Shown here one piece after another: positions 52,467-60,969 of a stretch of 64,000 bases of DNA; position 1 is the stretch's first letter, and the number at the start of each line of letters is the position of its first letter. Both the position numbers and the translations under genes were made by a program. Below the pieces are notes generated by a model. The model saw nothing but the letters and a program-made list of their open reading frames with translations. It searched no databases and was not told where the DNA came from. Origin of the DNA: Paenibacillus xylanexedens (lineage in GTDB: Bacteria > Bacillota > Bacilli > Paenibacillales > Paenibacillaceae). The stretch covers positions 79,070 through 143,069 of the forward strand of contig NZ_JAGIKV010000021.1 in assembly GCF_017874615.1 (NCBI RefSeq), written 5' to 3'.

Positions 52467-54148
52467 GATGCATTCCACTTTCTCTTTGAATTCAGCAGTT
52501 CGATTCCCAGCAGCATCAGCACCGTCATACCTACAGTCACCACGGCCATCGCCATTCCCAGTGATACCTGACCTTGTTCAAACTGGGCAAAAATATACGT
52601 AGCCGACGTCTGCATCGACGGCGGAAGAATCAACAACGATCCGACCAGTTCCCTTGTTGCAATCGTAAAGGTCATCATCCAACCCGCCAGCATGCCGGGC
52701 AGGATCAGCGGGATCAGGATACGCCTCAGAATATACAGCGGCTTCCCGCCAAATACTTGCCCAGCCTGGAACAATGTTCCGTCAATCTGGGTAAAGCTTG
52801 ATTTTACATACTGCACGGTGTAAGGCAAGAAGAGAACAACGTACGTGAGCACAACCATGCCGTAGGTGTTATACAACGTGACTGGCATCCAGGGTGAGTT
52901 CCAGAACAGAATCAGACCCACCACCATCACGATCCCCGGCACCGTATTAGGCAACAGACTGAACAAGTCAATCACACGCTGCATGAATGAAGATGATCTG
53001 CCGATCGCGAGCGCAAATCCAGTTCCGATAATAACAGCAACCGTGGAAGCCGCGAGGGATAGCCCGAGACTGTTCCCGATTGCCTTCATACTCACTGATC
53101 CCCAAGATAACAGCTCCTTGTAATGATCCAAGGTCAGATTATCAAAAGCGAGTCCCGATCCCCGTAGCTTCATGGTCGAAGCAGCGATGATGGAGAAATA
53201 CGGGATACCTATCGACAGGATCAACAGGATTGCAAGATACACCCCGCACAACCATCCTGCTCCGCCACGAAGAGAATATCGCTTTGAACGTTGCCCTTTG
53301 CCACCAACCAGACGATACGTGAACTTCCGACTCATGGCAGACTGCATATACCACATCACCAGACAGACGGACAGTAGCACCGATGCCAGCGAAGTCGCCT
53401 TACCGAAGTCAATCGGCCAACTGGAGATGTATTTATGAATTTCGGAGGTCATGACATAATAGCCAATCTTGCGCCCAAAGGTTGCCGGTGTTCCGAATTC
53501 CGCAATCGTTTTGACAAAGACCAGCATGATGCCCATGCCGTAAGACGACAACAACAGGGGTAAAATAATACGTCTGAAACGGTACCCTGCACGTGCACCG
53601 TGCACAGCTCCCGCTTCTTCCAGATTGCCACCGATGCGGATCAACGCATCTCGAAGCAGCAGATACAGGAACGGGAACAGATGCAAGCTCATGATGAGCA
53701 CCATGCCCCAGAAGCTGAAGAACAGCTCACTCCAGCCCGCAGATGAGGGCACCCATTGCTGCAGGTATCCCCCTTTTTGCATAAACAGAATCCAGCCCAT
53801 CGAGCCGATATAAGGCGGGGTCATGAACGGAATCATCAGGATCACATCCACCCAGCGATGCTCGCCCATCCGGGTCTTCGCCATCATCCAGGCAAGCGGC
53901 AACGCCAGCAGCGTGGTTACCGCTACAACGGAGATACCAAGCCAGACGGAGTTCAGCAATACACCTGATAGATGATGACCTGTAATCGTGCGAATCGGAG
54001 CCATCCAGTCCCACTGTCCATCCGGATACACACTTTGCCAGAAGATCAGCAAGAGCGGCACGCCAATGCTTATAGTCAGCAGAAAGAGGGCCAGAATCAC
54101 GCCCACTCTCCGAAAAATTCGGTTGTTGTCCATTCCAACAGGTTTCAC
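52463..54148 (-). CDS. ABC transporter permease, double-domain (FbpB/PhnU-V type)
   Basis: 561 residues holding two fused permease halves with about 12 helices. Each half has its own EAA loop (LEEAGAVHGARAGYRFRRII near 183, and FQAGQVFGGKPLYILRRILI near 470). This fused form is typical of ferric iron, thiamine and 2-aminoethylphosphonate importers. The GTG at 54148 is chosen because GTGAGGTGAACGTA precedes it; a GTG three codons upstream overlaps that site. It lies downstream of the binding protein, with an inverted repeat between them, and is coupled to the metallo-hydrolase. Confidence 0.88.
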   Translation of the reverse strand: MKPVGMDNNRIFRRVGVILALFLLTISIGVPLLLIFWQSVYPDGQWDWMAPIRTITGHHLSGVLLNSVWLGISVVAVTTLLALPLAWMMAKTRMGEHRWVDVILMIPFMTPPYIGSMGWILFMQKGGYLQQWVPSSAGWSELFFSFWGMVLIMSLHLFPFLYLLLRDALIRIGGNLEEAGAVHGARAGYRFRRIILPLLLSSYGMGIMLVFVKTIAEFGTPATFGRKIGYYVMTSEIHKYISSWPIDFGKATSLASVLLSVCLVMWYMQSAMSRKFTYRLVGGKGQRSKRYSLRGGAGWLCGVYLAILLILSIGIPYFSIIAASTMKLRGSGLAFDNLTLDHYKELLSWGSVSMKAIGNSLGLSLAASTVAVIIGTGFALAIGRSSSFMQRVIDLFSLLPNTVPGIVMVVGLILFWNSPWMPVTLYNTYGMVVLTYVVLFLPYTVQYVKSSFTQIDGTLFQAGQVFGGKPLYILRRILIPLILPGMLAGWMMTFTIATRELVGSLLILPPSMQTSATYIFAQFEQGQVSLGMAMAVVTVGMTVLMLLGIELLNSKRKWNAS

Positions 54149-54261
54149 TACGTTCACCTCACATGACTTTCCACAGACAGCAGGTATTCCTTTTGCCTAA
54201 TTGTCTCTATACTTGTTTCTTTCGGTATTTTGCATAATTCGAATCAAATCGCTGGCGGGTA

Positions 54262-54301
54262 CAAGGTATAGACGAATAGAAACATTTCGATCTATACCTT
54301 G
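54262..54301. repeat. inverted repeat between binding protein and permease genes
   Basis: CAAGGTATAGA and TCTATACCTTG are perfect 11-bp arms with an 18-base loop and no T run. Within an ABC operon this looks like an mRNA-stabilising hairpin or processing site that allows more binding protein than permease. Confidence 0.6.
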
Positions 54302-54339
54302 CTTATTGAAAGACGCTCTTTGGATTTATGCAAAAATAC

Positions 54340-55413
54340 TTACTTAAAAGTCTCTGAAAAACGCGCCGCTGTCTCTTCGCCATGTTCGCTCATCCAGTTC
54401 CAATCCACTTTAAGCTGTGGAATATCCTTCACATTGGCACGGTTAGTCGCTTCAATGTCTTCGCGGCCCGGGATCAGATAGGCATCTGCAACAAGCTTCT
54501 GTGCTTCATCGGACAACAAGTAGTCAATGAACGATTTGGCATTCTCTACATTTGGGCTGGATTTCAGAATCGCAGCCGGTCTTGGGCTGATGACTGTGCC
54601 TTCCTCAGGATATACGATATCCAGTGGTTCACCTTTTGCTTTGGAGGAATACGCCATGTAGTCCACACCTGCCGCTACGATACTTTTGGCACCCGTAATG
54701 ACCGGATCAAGTGCTTCCTGATTGGCACCTGCCATCGCTACACCATTGGCTTTATAGGCACTCAGCAGATCCCAACCTTTTTCACCGTTCGCGCTCAGGT
54801 ACCCTGTGATGAAGTCGAGTGCTGAACCTGATAATGTTGGGTCGGGAATGTTCACTGCATCTTTCCACGCAGGCGTAGCCAGCTCTGCCCAACTTGTTGG
54901 GGGTGTAGATACCAGTTTGGTGTTATACACAATACCCAGTGCGGAAGCACTGCTGCTGAAATAGTTGCCCTCTGCATCCGACCAATCCTTGTTCAGCTTG
55001 TCTGCATTTGCTGCTTCGGGGTATGGCATAGTCAGTCCATCGGCTTTCAGAGCCTGTGCTGAAGGTAAAGAGGCCAGGATCACAACGTCTGCAACCGGAT
55101 TGGATTTCTCTGCTTCCATACGAGCCAGAATTTTGCCTGTCGTTCCCTGGAACATCTCGACTTCAATTCCCGTTTTGTCCGTAAATCCGCTCACGATGTT
55201 ATCCGCCAGCTTCTGTGGACCAGCACTGTACAAGACAAGCTTGCCACCAGCCGGTTTCGTTGTTTCCGCCGCTGCTGCTGTGTTTCCTTCACCCGCCGGT
55301 TGTGCCGCGTTGCCTGTAGTCGAGTTCCCTGTGCTACATCCGAACAAACTGATACTCATTACCGCTGTTAATAACAGCATTGCGCTCTTTTTCCGTGTTT
55401 TCATACCCAACAT
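54340..55413 (-). CDS. extracellular solute-binding lipoprotein (FbpA/PhnS-like)
   Basis: 357 residues. The lipoprotein signal ends ISLFGCSTG (lipidated Cys near 26), followed by a Thr/Ala/Gly-rich linker. Family blocks are LVLYSAGPQKLADNIVSGF, VEMFQGTTGKILARMEAEKS, PVADVVILASLPSAQAL, ALGIVYNTKLV, PTSWAELATPAWKDAVNIPD, SPNVENAKSFIDYLLSDEAQ. This is the AfuA/FbpA group, but the paired tyrosines that bind ferric iron in FbpA are not seen at the usual place (DYMAYSS instead). An organic anion such as a phosphonate is therefore as likely as iron. The start follows AGGGGAGTGGACGAAT. Confidence 0.85.
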   Translation of the reverse strand: MLGMKTRKKSAMLLLTAVMSISLFGCSTGNSTTGNAAQPAGEGNTAAAAETTKPAGGKLVLYSAGPQKLADNIVSGFTDKTGIEVEMFQGTTGKILARMEAEKSNPVADVVILASLPSAQALKADGLTMPYPEAANADKLNKDWSDAEGNYFSSSASALGIVYNTKLVSTPPTSWAELATPAWKDAVNIPDPTLSGSALDFITGYLSANGEKGWDLLSAYKANGVAMAGANQEALDPVITGAKSIVAAGVDYMAYSSKAKGEPLDIVYPEEGTVISPRPAAILKSSPNVENAKSFIDYLLSDEAQKLVADAYLIPGREDIEATNRANVKDIPQLKVDWNWMSEHGEETAARFSETFK

Positions 55414-55482
55414 ATTCGTCCACTCCCCTGGTTTCTTATAAAATGTGTACTCCCGCTTCCAACTGCGTGCTCGTTCACCAAT

Positions 55483-56499
55483 TTAATATGCCACTGCGAT
55501 CGCTTCGTTCTGCTTCATACTCGGGTGGTCATAACCGTCCATTCGGCATATTCGCTCAGGGGCTACATAGAGCTGAACCCGCTCCCCAACGCACATTCTT
55601 TGGTTCATATAGGCTGTCCACACGCCCAGCCCTTCCATCTGCACTCGTACTTCATAACGCTCACCTACATAGCTGACACTAAGTACCGTCCCCGGATAAC
55701 ATAGATCATCATGACCTGTTTTGTTCCAGGTGACATGCTCTGGTCGCACCATCGATTGATTAGGCGTGAGCCAGTTGGACTTTCCGATAAACGAAGCGAC
55801 ATACGGATCACTTGGTGCCGAGTAGATCGTTTCCGGGCTTCCTTTTTGCAATATCCGCCCCTTCTGCATCACCACAATCTCATCCGACATCGACATCGCT
55901 TCGATCTGATCATGTGTGACGTACAGCGCAGTCAGTCCCATGTCCCGAACCAGTGACATCATCTCAATCCGCATCTCTTCCCGAAGTACAGCATCCAGTG
56001 CACTTAGTGGCTCATCGAACAGGATCACACCAGGTCTGACCGCTACGGCTCTGGCAAAAGCAACCCGTTGCTGCTGTCCACCAGACAGCTGATGAGGATA
56101 TCGATCTTCCATGCCTTGCAGGCGAACCATGCCAAGTGCTTCGTTCACCTTTTGCCGCAGATCGGATTTCTGTTTTCCGGCCTTCAGGCCAAACGCTACA
56201 TTTTCGTATACGGTCATATGCGGCCATAATGCAAAATCCTGAAACACCATGCCCAGATTACGCTTGTGTGTCGGTATATCAATCCGCTTCGCCGCAGAGT
56301 AGATACACTGACCATCTGCACGAATCTCCCCCGCGTCCGGCTGTTCCAACCCGGCCAACATGCGGAGCAGTGTTGTTTTGCCACAGCCCGATGGGCCAAG
56401 CAGTGTCGTGAACTTTCCATGTTCCAGCGTTAGATCTGTCGGCAGCAGTGCGGGTGTTTGATTAAATGATTTTTGAATTCCAGTCATCTCTAATTTCAT
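55483..56499 (-). CDS. ABC transporter ATPase (FbpC/PotA type)
   Basis: 338 residues from the ATG at 56499 (MKLEMTGIQKSF), preceded by GGCAGGGATGCTT; the frame extends upstream by 13 codons without a ribosome binding site. Walker A LLGPSGCGKTTLLRML, signature LSGGQQQRVAFARA, Walker B ILFDEPLSALD, switch His in YVTHDQIEAM, and a TOBE-like C-terminus (NQSMVRPEHVTWNK). It is the first gene of the importer operon (ATPase, binding protein, permease, metallo-hydrolase), about 400 bases from the divergent LysR gene. Confidence 0.9.
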   Translation of the reverse strand: MKLEMTGIQKSFNQTPALLPTDLTLEHGKFTTLLGPSGCGKTTLLRMLAGLEQPDAGEIRADGQCIYSAAKRIDIPTHKRNLGMVFQDFALWPHMTVYENVAFGLKAGKQKSDLRQKVNEALGMVRLQGMEDRYPHQLSGGQQQRVAFARAVAVRPGVILFDEPLSALDAVLREEMRIEMMSLVRDMGLTALYVTHDQIEAMSMSDEIVVMQKGRILQKGSPETIYSAPSDPYVASFIGKSNWLTPNQSMVRPEHVTWNKTGHDDLCYPGTVLSVSYVGERYEVRVQMEGLGVWTAYMNQRMCVGERVQLYVAPERICRMDGYDHPSMKQNEAIAVAY

Positions 56500-56647
56500 A
56501 AGCATCCCTGCCTGTCTTCTGTTACTTGTCTCTTGCACTGTTCTCAGTCTAACGTCCGCTTTCGCGAGTTGTATGTCTTGTATGTAAAATTGGAATTAAC
56601 TTTTTAGATGAATTCTGTTGATGTTCATAGATTAAATCTATAGTAGG

Positions 56648-56710
56648 TGAACTAAATTAATTTTCATGTTGTCGCTCCGATTACAGCACCATCTTCCGAT
56701 CGCTGTTATC
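56648..56710. repeat. dispersed intergenic element, copy 2
   Basis: Begins TGAACTAAA and ends CTTCCGATCGCTGTTATC. It matches copy 1 at 30410 in both ends and in spacing (45 against 44 bases). Confidence 0.55.
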
Positions 56711-56835
56711 CCCAGATTTCTTATATTCCCTTTATGAAGGGAGAAATCCGGGGATAAAGGCGAAGCATATGCTTCCGAAGCAGCTTTCTTCCAGAAAGCT
56801 TTTGGCTTCGCTTCTTCAGATTGGTTCTGTACTCT
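56711..56835. repeat. cluster of three hairpins after the intergenic element
   Basis: CCCCAGATTTCT pairs with AGAAATCCGGGG around an inner CCCTT-tatg-AAGGG. Then come the palindrome GAAGCATATGCTTC and the hairpin AGCTTTCT-tcc-AGAAAGCT. No gene. They may belong to the repeat element or form a terminator or leader in the divergent lysR/ABC region. Confidence 0.5.
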
Positions 56836-56904
56836 CCGTCTTTATGAAAAACATTAGATCATCTTATATATTGGGCTAGTAGAAGTGAGAGGAGTGTTGG
56901 GACA

Positions 56905-57813
56905 TTGAATCTGATCAAATTGCAAATTGTTGAGCTGATCGACAAGCATCATCACATGACAAGCGTGGCCGAGTTACTGGGGATCAAGCAACCTACCGTT
57001 ACATTTCATATGAAGTCATTGGAGGAAGAGATGGGTGTGCGATTATTCGAATCGCGCAGTGGAAAGACCTTTCTGACCGAGGCCGGACAGGCTTTGCTCC
57101 ATTATTCCGTCAAAATCAATGCTCTGACCCAAGAGGCAAGGCGGGTTGTGAAGGAATATGACAGCCTCTATCGGGGGACCCTGCACATTGGGGCAAGCTA
57201 TGTACCAGCTACATATCTGCTGCCCGCCATACTCAACACCTTTTCTCAGGAGTTCCCGGGCATCCGTATCGTCTTATCCGTCAAACCATCACCTGTCATT
57301 CGCGAGATGCTGATTCGGCATCAGATTGATCTGGGGGTGATCTCTTCCGAACCGTTTGTTGGACCCGCGCTGCAAGCCGAGACACTGTGTGAAGACGACC
57401 TGGTATTGATCTGTTCTCCGCAGCATGGGTTGGCTCAGAAGGATGCATTAACGCCTGATCATATCGCGCAGATTCCTTTTGCCTTACATGGCAATGAATC
57501 CAGTACACGGCGGCTAACCAATCAATGGCTTGCGCAACATGATATTCGTTTGCGGAGTACCGTGGAGATGGATTCCCTGGAAGCAATCAAACAGCTCGTG
57601 TTAATCGGGGGGCATGTCTCATTCATGTCTCGGATGGCGGTACAGTGGGAGGAACAGCACGGGCTCATTCAAGTTCTTCCCATTCCCGGAGAGCAAGCAC
57701 CGCGGCATATCTATACGGTACATAACAAGGACCGCCACCCTTCCGTTCAGGTAAACCGCTTCAAAGAAGTGCTTCGACAGGTGAGTCACGGCTTCCCCAT
57801 TTTCCATGGCTGA
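56905..57813 (+). CDS. LysR family transcriptional regulator
   Basis: 302 residues. The helix-turn-helix covers residues 1-60 (HHHMTSVAELLGIKQPTVTF, HMKSLEEEMGVRLFES), and the effector domain follows (YRGTLHIGASYVPATYLLPA, ILNTFSQEFPGIRIVLSVKP, LGVISSEPFVGPALQAETLC, SLEAIKQLVLIGGHVSFMSR), similar to CysL/CbbR-type regulators. It starts at TTG behind GAGAGGAGTGTTGGGACA. It is divergent from the ABC importer operon and is its likely regulator, responding to the imported compound or a product. Confidence 0.9.
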   Translation: MNLIKLQIVELIDKHHHMTSVAELLGIKQPTVTFHMKSLEEEMGVRLFESRSGKTFLTEAGQALLHYSVKINALTQEARRVVKEYDSLYRGTLHIGASYVPATYLLPAILNTFSQEFPGIRIVLSVKPSPVIREMLIRHQIDLGVISSEPFVGPALQAETLCEDDLVLICSPQHGLAQKDALTPDHIAQIPFALHGNESSTRRLTNQWLAQHDIRLRSTVEMDSLEAIKQLVLIGGHVSFMSRMAVQWEEQHGLIQVLPIPGEQAPRHIYTVHNKDRHPSVQVNRFKEVLRQVSHGFPIFHG

Positions 57814-57954
57814 TTGCCCTGATCCGCTATAAACTATCGTTTGCCATTCATCAAATCTATGCAGGGTTAACGCAATGTGCGCTTCCCTTTAATCGCTTTC
57901 ATATATTCGGGCGATAAAGTGGGATCTGTACGTTAATCCAGATTAGGAGAGTGA

Positions 57955-58821
57955 TTGGTTTTGAAAAAGTGGAAAAAGGTAACCGCCTCATTGATGCTGA
58001 GCATCGTAACATTGGGAAGTGGAATGACATTTCTGGGGGCACCCCAGGCTTCAGCTGCTGCCAATGCCGTTCCTGCATATGAAGTAAAGTTTCTGGCCAA
58101 GCCGGAACTTGTATTGAATACAGATGGGACACCACGCAGTGAAGTGATTCAGACACTCGGCCTGAGTTCCACGCCAAGAAACATTAACGTGGAGTACTTC
58201 GACACCAATGCTCTCGGATTGGATCAACAAGGATGGAACGTTCGTTTTCGCAAAAAGGATGACAAGAATAACTACGAATTGACTTATAAAAAACGCTACC
58301 CTGTAATCAATGGCGACATCAACGCAGCGCTGACTCTGGCTAACCAAGAGGGATTCGACAAATCAGATGATAACTACGAGGCTGAAATTGATTGGGGATA
58401 TGGCAAACAAACCCTGAGCTTCTCCAATACCAAAAAAGTCGATACCAAAGCGACAGGAGTCCAACTTCCTTCCCAGCAAGAAGCCTTGAACATGTTACTG
58501 GACAAGCTTCCGGGCAAATTGAAAAACTGGTCTGCCTCCAACTGGGGTAAACAACAACTGACTCAATCCCGTGCATATGGTCCAATCACATTCCATCGTT
58601 ATGAAGGTACATGGAATGGTCAAGAGCTTACGCTCGAAGTATGGCCGATCCGTGACGCAGCAGGTACAGGTATTGAGAATATCGTAGAGGTTTCTTTCAA
58701 AACCGATGATACTGTAGCCGTATCCGGACTGCGTACCCAACTGTTGCAGTTGCTGGAGAACAACAACTGGCTGATTCCGGCTGATGGCTTGAAAACACAG
58801 ACGATTCTGGAAAGATACTAA
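57955..58821 (+). CDS. secreted CYTH-like domain protein
   Basis: 288 residues. The signal peptide ends near QASAAANA. The mature protein has the alternating charged strands of a CYTH/triphosphate-tunnel-like barrel: YEVKFLAKPELVLNTDGTPR, VEYFDTNALGLDQQGWNVRF, RFRKKDDKNNYELTYKKRYP, NYEAEIDWGYGKQTLSFSNT. The N-terminal ExExK motif of true CYTH enzymes is reduced to YEVKF, so catalysis on triphosphates is uncertain; secretion would also be odd for such an enzyme. It starts at TTG behind TAGGAGAGTGA, with a second TTG two codons on. It is a single gene with a strong terminator. Confidence 0.8.
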   Translation: MVLKKWKKVTASLMLSIVTLGSGMTFLGAPQASAAANAVPAYEVKFLAKPELVLNTDGTPRSEVIQTLGLSSTPRNINVEYFDTNALGLDQQGWNVRFRKKDDKNNYELTYKKRYPVINGDINAALTLANQEGFDKSDDNYEAEIDWGYGKQTLSFSNTKKVDTKATGVQLPSQQEALNMLLDKLPGKLKNWSASNWGKQQLTQSRAYGPITFHRYEGTWNGQELTLEVWPIRDAAGTGIENIVEVSFKTDDTVAVSGLRTQLLQLLENNNWLIPADGLKTQTILERY

Positions 58822-58836
58822 TCGCAAGCTCTAATT

Positions 58837-58892
58837 AAAAAGACAAGTTCCTCTTCCTGTGGACATCGTAGGAGAGGGCTTGTCTTTTTTTT
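58837..58892 (+). terminator. rho-independent terminator of the CYTH-like gene
   Basis: AAAAAGACAAG and CTTGTCTTTTT form the stem with further pairing inside, followed by T8. Confidence 0.85.
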
Positions 58893-59130
58893 CGTAGTGA
58901 ATTAAATGATCTGTTATTTAAGTAATTCTACGATTAACATCAGTTGAGATTTTCACTAATTATTCGCTCAACGGTTTAGATGATGGGAAATATGCATTGG
59001 CTATTTTCCAACTCGGTAACCTATTTCAATTCAAGTTATAGTGGAGAATTACGCGGTTCAATGATTAGAATTCGCTATTTCATTTCATATATCATATGGA
59101 CTTCTTATTTGAATGACAATATGCGATAAT

Positions 59131-59145
59131 TGATAATGATTCTCA
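59131..59145. promoter_or_regulatory. Fur box upstream of the AraC/Btr-like gene
   Basis: TGATAATGATTCTCA matches the 7-1-7 Fur consensus at 13 of 14 informative positions, 48 bases before the start codon. Confidence 0.75.
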
Positions 59146-59192
59146 AATGCATCATATGTAATGTTACTATTGCAAGTTAAGGAGGGATTCTG

Positions 59193-60875
59193 GTGACTTT
59201 GCAAGTCTTTCCACTGATATCTAACGGTGACCATACCCGTGACCTATATGCAAGATTCAAGACATCCGAAGTTCTCGATCAAGCGTCTTTTCTTGCTCCA
59301 TTCGTATTAGCAGACTCACATCTCCTGCTCATCTGTACTGGCGGTGAAGCCGATATTCGTATTGGGCACAGGCTGAATCATGCCACACTCGGCAAAATGT
59401 ATCTGATCCTGCCAGGAACAGCGATAGAATATACGCCAGATGAGGTTCATCCCTTACAGGGCATCGCGATATATTTTGATATGTTGAAGCCCATTTCAGA
59501 TATCAACAAAACCACTTCCAGATCTACTGTAATGGAGGTATACCAAAAAGGGTTACTTCGTTCGTCTTATGCCGATGAGTTACCGCATGAACTTTTTCAG
59601 GAATGTACCAGAATTGCCTCACAGCTCCATGAATGCGTCTCTGTACCTCAAGAAAATCGTCCATTTCGTATTCAGACTTTGATGCATGAATTGTTGAGCC
59701 ATGTGTATGCTCCTCCCAAAGAAAGTGCAATAGGAGATTCCGAACACACCTCTGCTTTGGATCAAACACTTGAACTTATTGAGCTTGGATATGCTGAGCA
59801 TCTTTCTCGGGAAGTTCTTGCCGGAGTGGCAGGCATGAGTGTATGGCACTATTCGCGGGTATTCAAAAACCGCACTGGCATCAGTCCCATGGAATACGTG
59901 AATAGCATCCGCATGGACCGGGCCAAAGAGATGCTGCTTGTCCCCGGCCAAACCATCAAACATATCGCCTCACAGGTTGGTTTTCAGGACGAGTTTTACT
60001 TTAGTCGCAAATTCAAAAAATATGTTGGCGTGTCTCCCTCCACCTATCAACGGCAGAAACACAGCAAAATTGCTGCTCTCTCCTTCGGAACCACTGGCCA
60101 TCTGCTGGCATTACAGATCATCCCCCATGCGGCATTGATCGATAACCGACGTGATCAACACAGGAATCTGTTTTTCTCGAATATCCCTTATCATCTGGGA
60201 CGTAGCAAACACATGAATCCTCATATCTGGCAAACCAACGTTGAGTTGTTGATGCAAGCGAGCCCGGACCTCATACTCTGTAATGAGTACGAAGCCCATA
60301 CGTTAAAAAGAACGCTGCAGCGAATTGCTCCTACCATCGTTATCCCATGGAAAGGATTGAGCTGGCGGGAACACTTCGTACAAGTTGCCTCCATTGTGGG
60401 ACAGCAACAAGAAGCTCAGCAATGGTTAGAGCAGTATGATGACAAAGTAACCCATGCCAAAGAGCAGCTTAGTCATCTAATAGGTAAGGATACGGTCTCC
60501 ATCATTCATATCATGATGGGTCATCTGTTAATCTACGGGCGACGCAATGGGGGTGCTGTTCTATATAACGACCTGGGCGTGTCCTCTTCATACGATCTGC
60601 TTCCAGGACAAGTCTATCGTGCATTGGATGAACAGGAGTTGCCTCTAATGGTTGGAGATCGCATGTTACTGATTGTGGATCAGGACTCAGAATCCCAGCA
60701 ACGTTGGCATAAACTACAACATACTCAGCTATGGAAAAATCTGATGCCCGTGCAGAACCAGCATGTATATTTGTTAGATGAAATGCCTTGGTTGGATTAT
60801 TCACCATATGCCCATGATCAAATTATCGATGAAACCCTGAAACTTTTTGGTGGAACTCAGCACATTAATCCATGA
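59193..60875 (+). CDS. AraC family regulator fused to a siderophore-binding domain (Btr-like)
   Basis: 560 residues. An N-terminal cupin-like segment (about 1-110), then an AraC helix-turn-helix pair at about 185-290 (LAGVAGMSVWHYSRVFKNRT, IKHIASQVGFQDEFYFSRKF, KYVGVSPSTYQRQK), then a periplasmic-binding-protein-2 domain to the end (ALSFGTTGHLLALQIIPHAA, LMQASPDLILCNEYEAH, RMLLIVDQDSESQQRWHKLQ). B. subtilis Btr has the same three-part layout and activates siderophore uptake when it binds ferric bacillibactin in the cytoplasm. The GTG start follows AAGGAGGGATTCTG, and a Fur box lies upstream. Its likely target is the binding-protein gene just downstream. Confidence 0.9.
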   Translation: MTLQVFPLISNGDHTRDLYARFKTSEVLDQASFLAPFVLADSHLLLICTGGEADIRIGHRLNHATLGKMYLILPGTAIEYTPDEVHPLQGIAIYFDMLKPISDINKTTSRSTVMEVYQKGLLRSSYADELPHELFQECTRIASQLHECVSVPQENRPFRIQTLMHELLSHVYAPPKESAIGDSEHTSALDQTLELIELGYAEHLSREVLAGVAGMSVWHYSRVFKNRTGISPMEYVNSIRMDRAKEMLLVPGQTIKHIASQVGFQDEFYFSRKFKKYVGVSPSTYQRQKHSKIAALSFGTTGHLLALQIIPHAALIDNRRDQHRNLFFSNIPYHLGRSKHMNPHIWQTNVELLMQASPDLILCNEYEAHTLKRTLQRIAPTIVIPWKGLSWREHFVQVASIVGQQQEAQQWLEQYDDKVTHAKEQLSHLIGKDTVSIIHIMMGHLLIYGRRNGGAVLYNDLGVSSSYDLLPGQVYRALDEQELPLMVGDRMLLIVDQDSESQQRWHKLQHTQLWKNLMPVQNQHVYLLDEMPWLDYSPYAHDQIIDETLKLFGGTQHINP

Positions 60876-60935
60876 CCGGATAGCACAGAAGGCTATGTCT
60901 CCCCCAACATGAGACCGCTACAATATAAAGTGTAC

Positions 60936-60950
60936 TGAGAATCAATATCA
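60936..60950. promoter_or_regulatory. Fur box upstream of the siderophore-binding lipoprotein
   Basis: TGAGAATCAATATCA matches the Fur consensus at 12 of 14 informative positions, 20 bases before the start codon. Confidence 0.65.
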
Positions 60951-60969
60951 TTAGAAACACAGGGGGATT

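Noticed and set aside
52463..56499. Assignment of the ABC importer as a ferric iron system
   Set aside because: The family fits, but the iron-binding tyrosine pair is not evident, no Fur box was found in the divergent promoter and a LysR gene controls it by position, so the substrate is left open.
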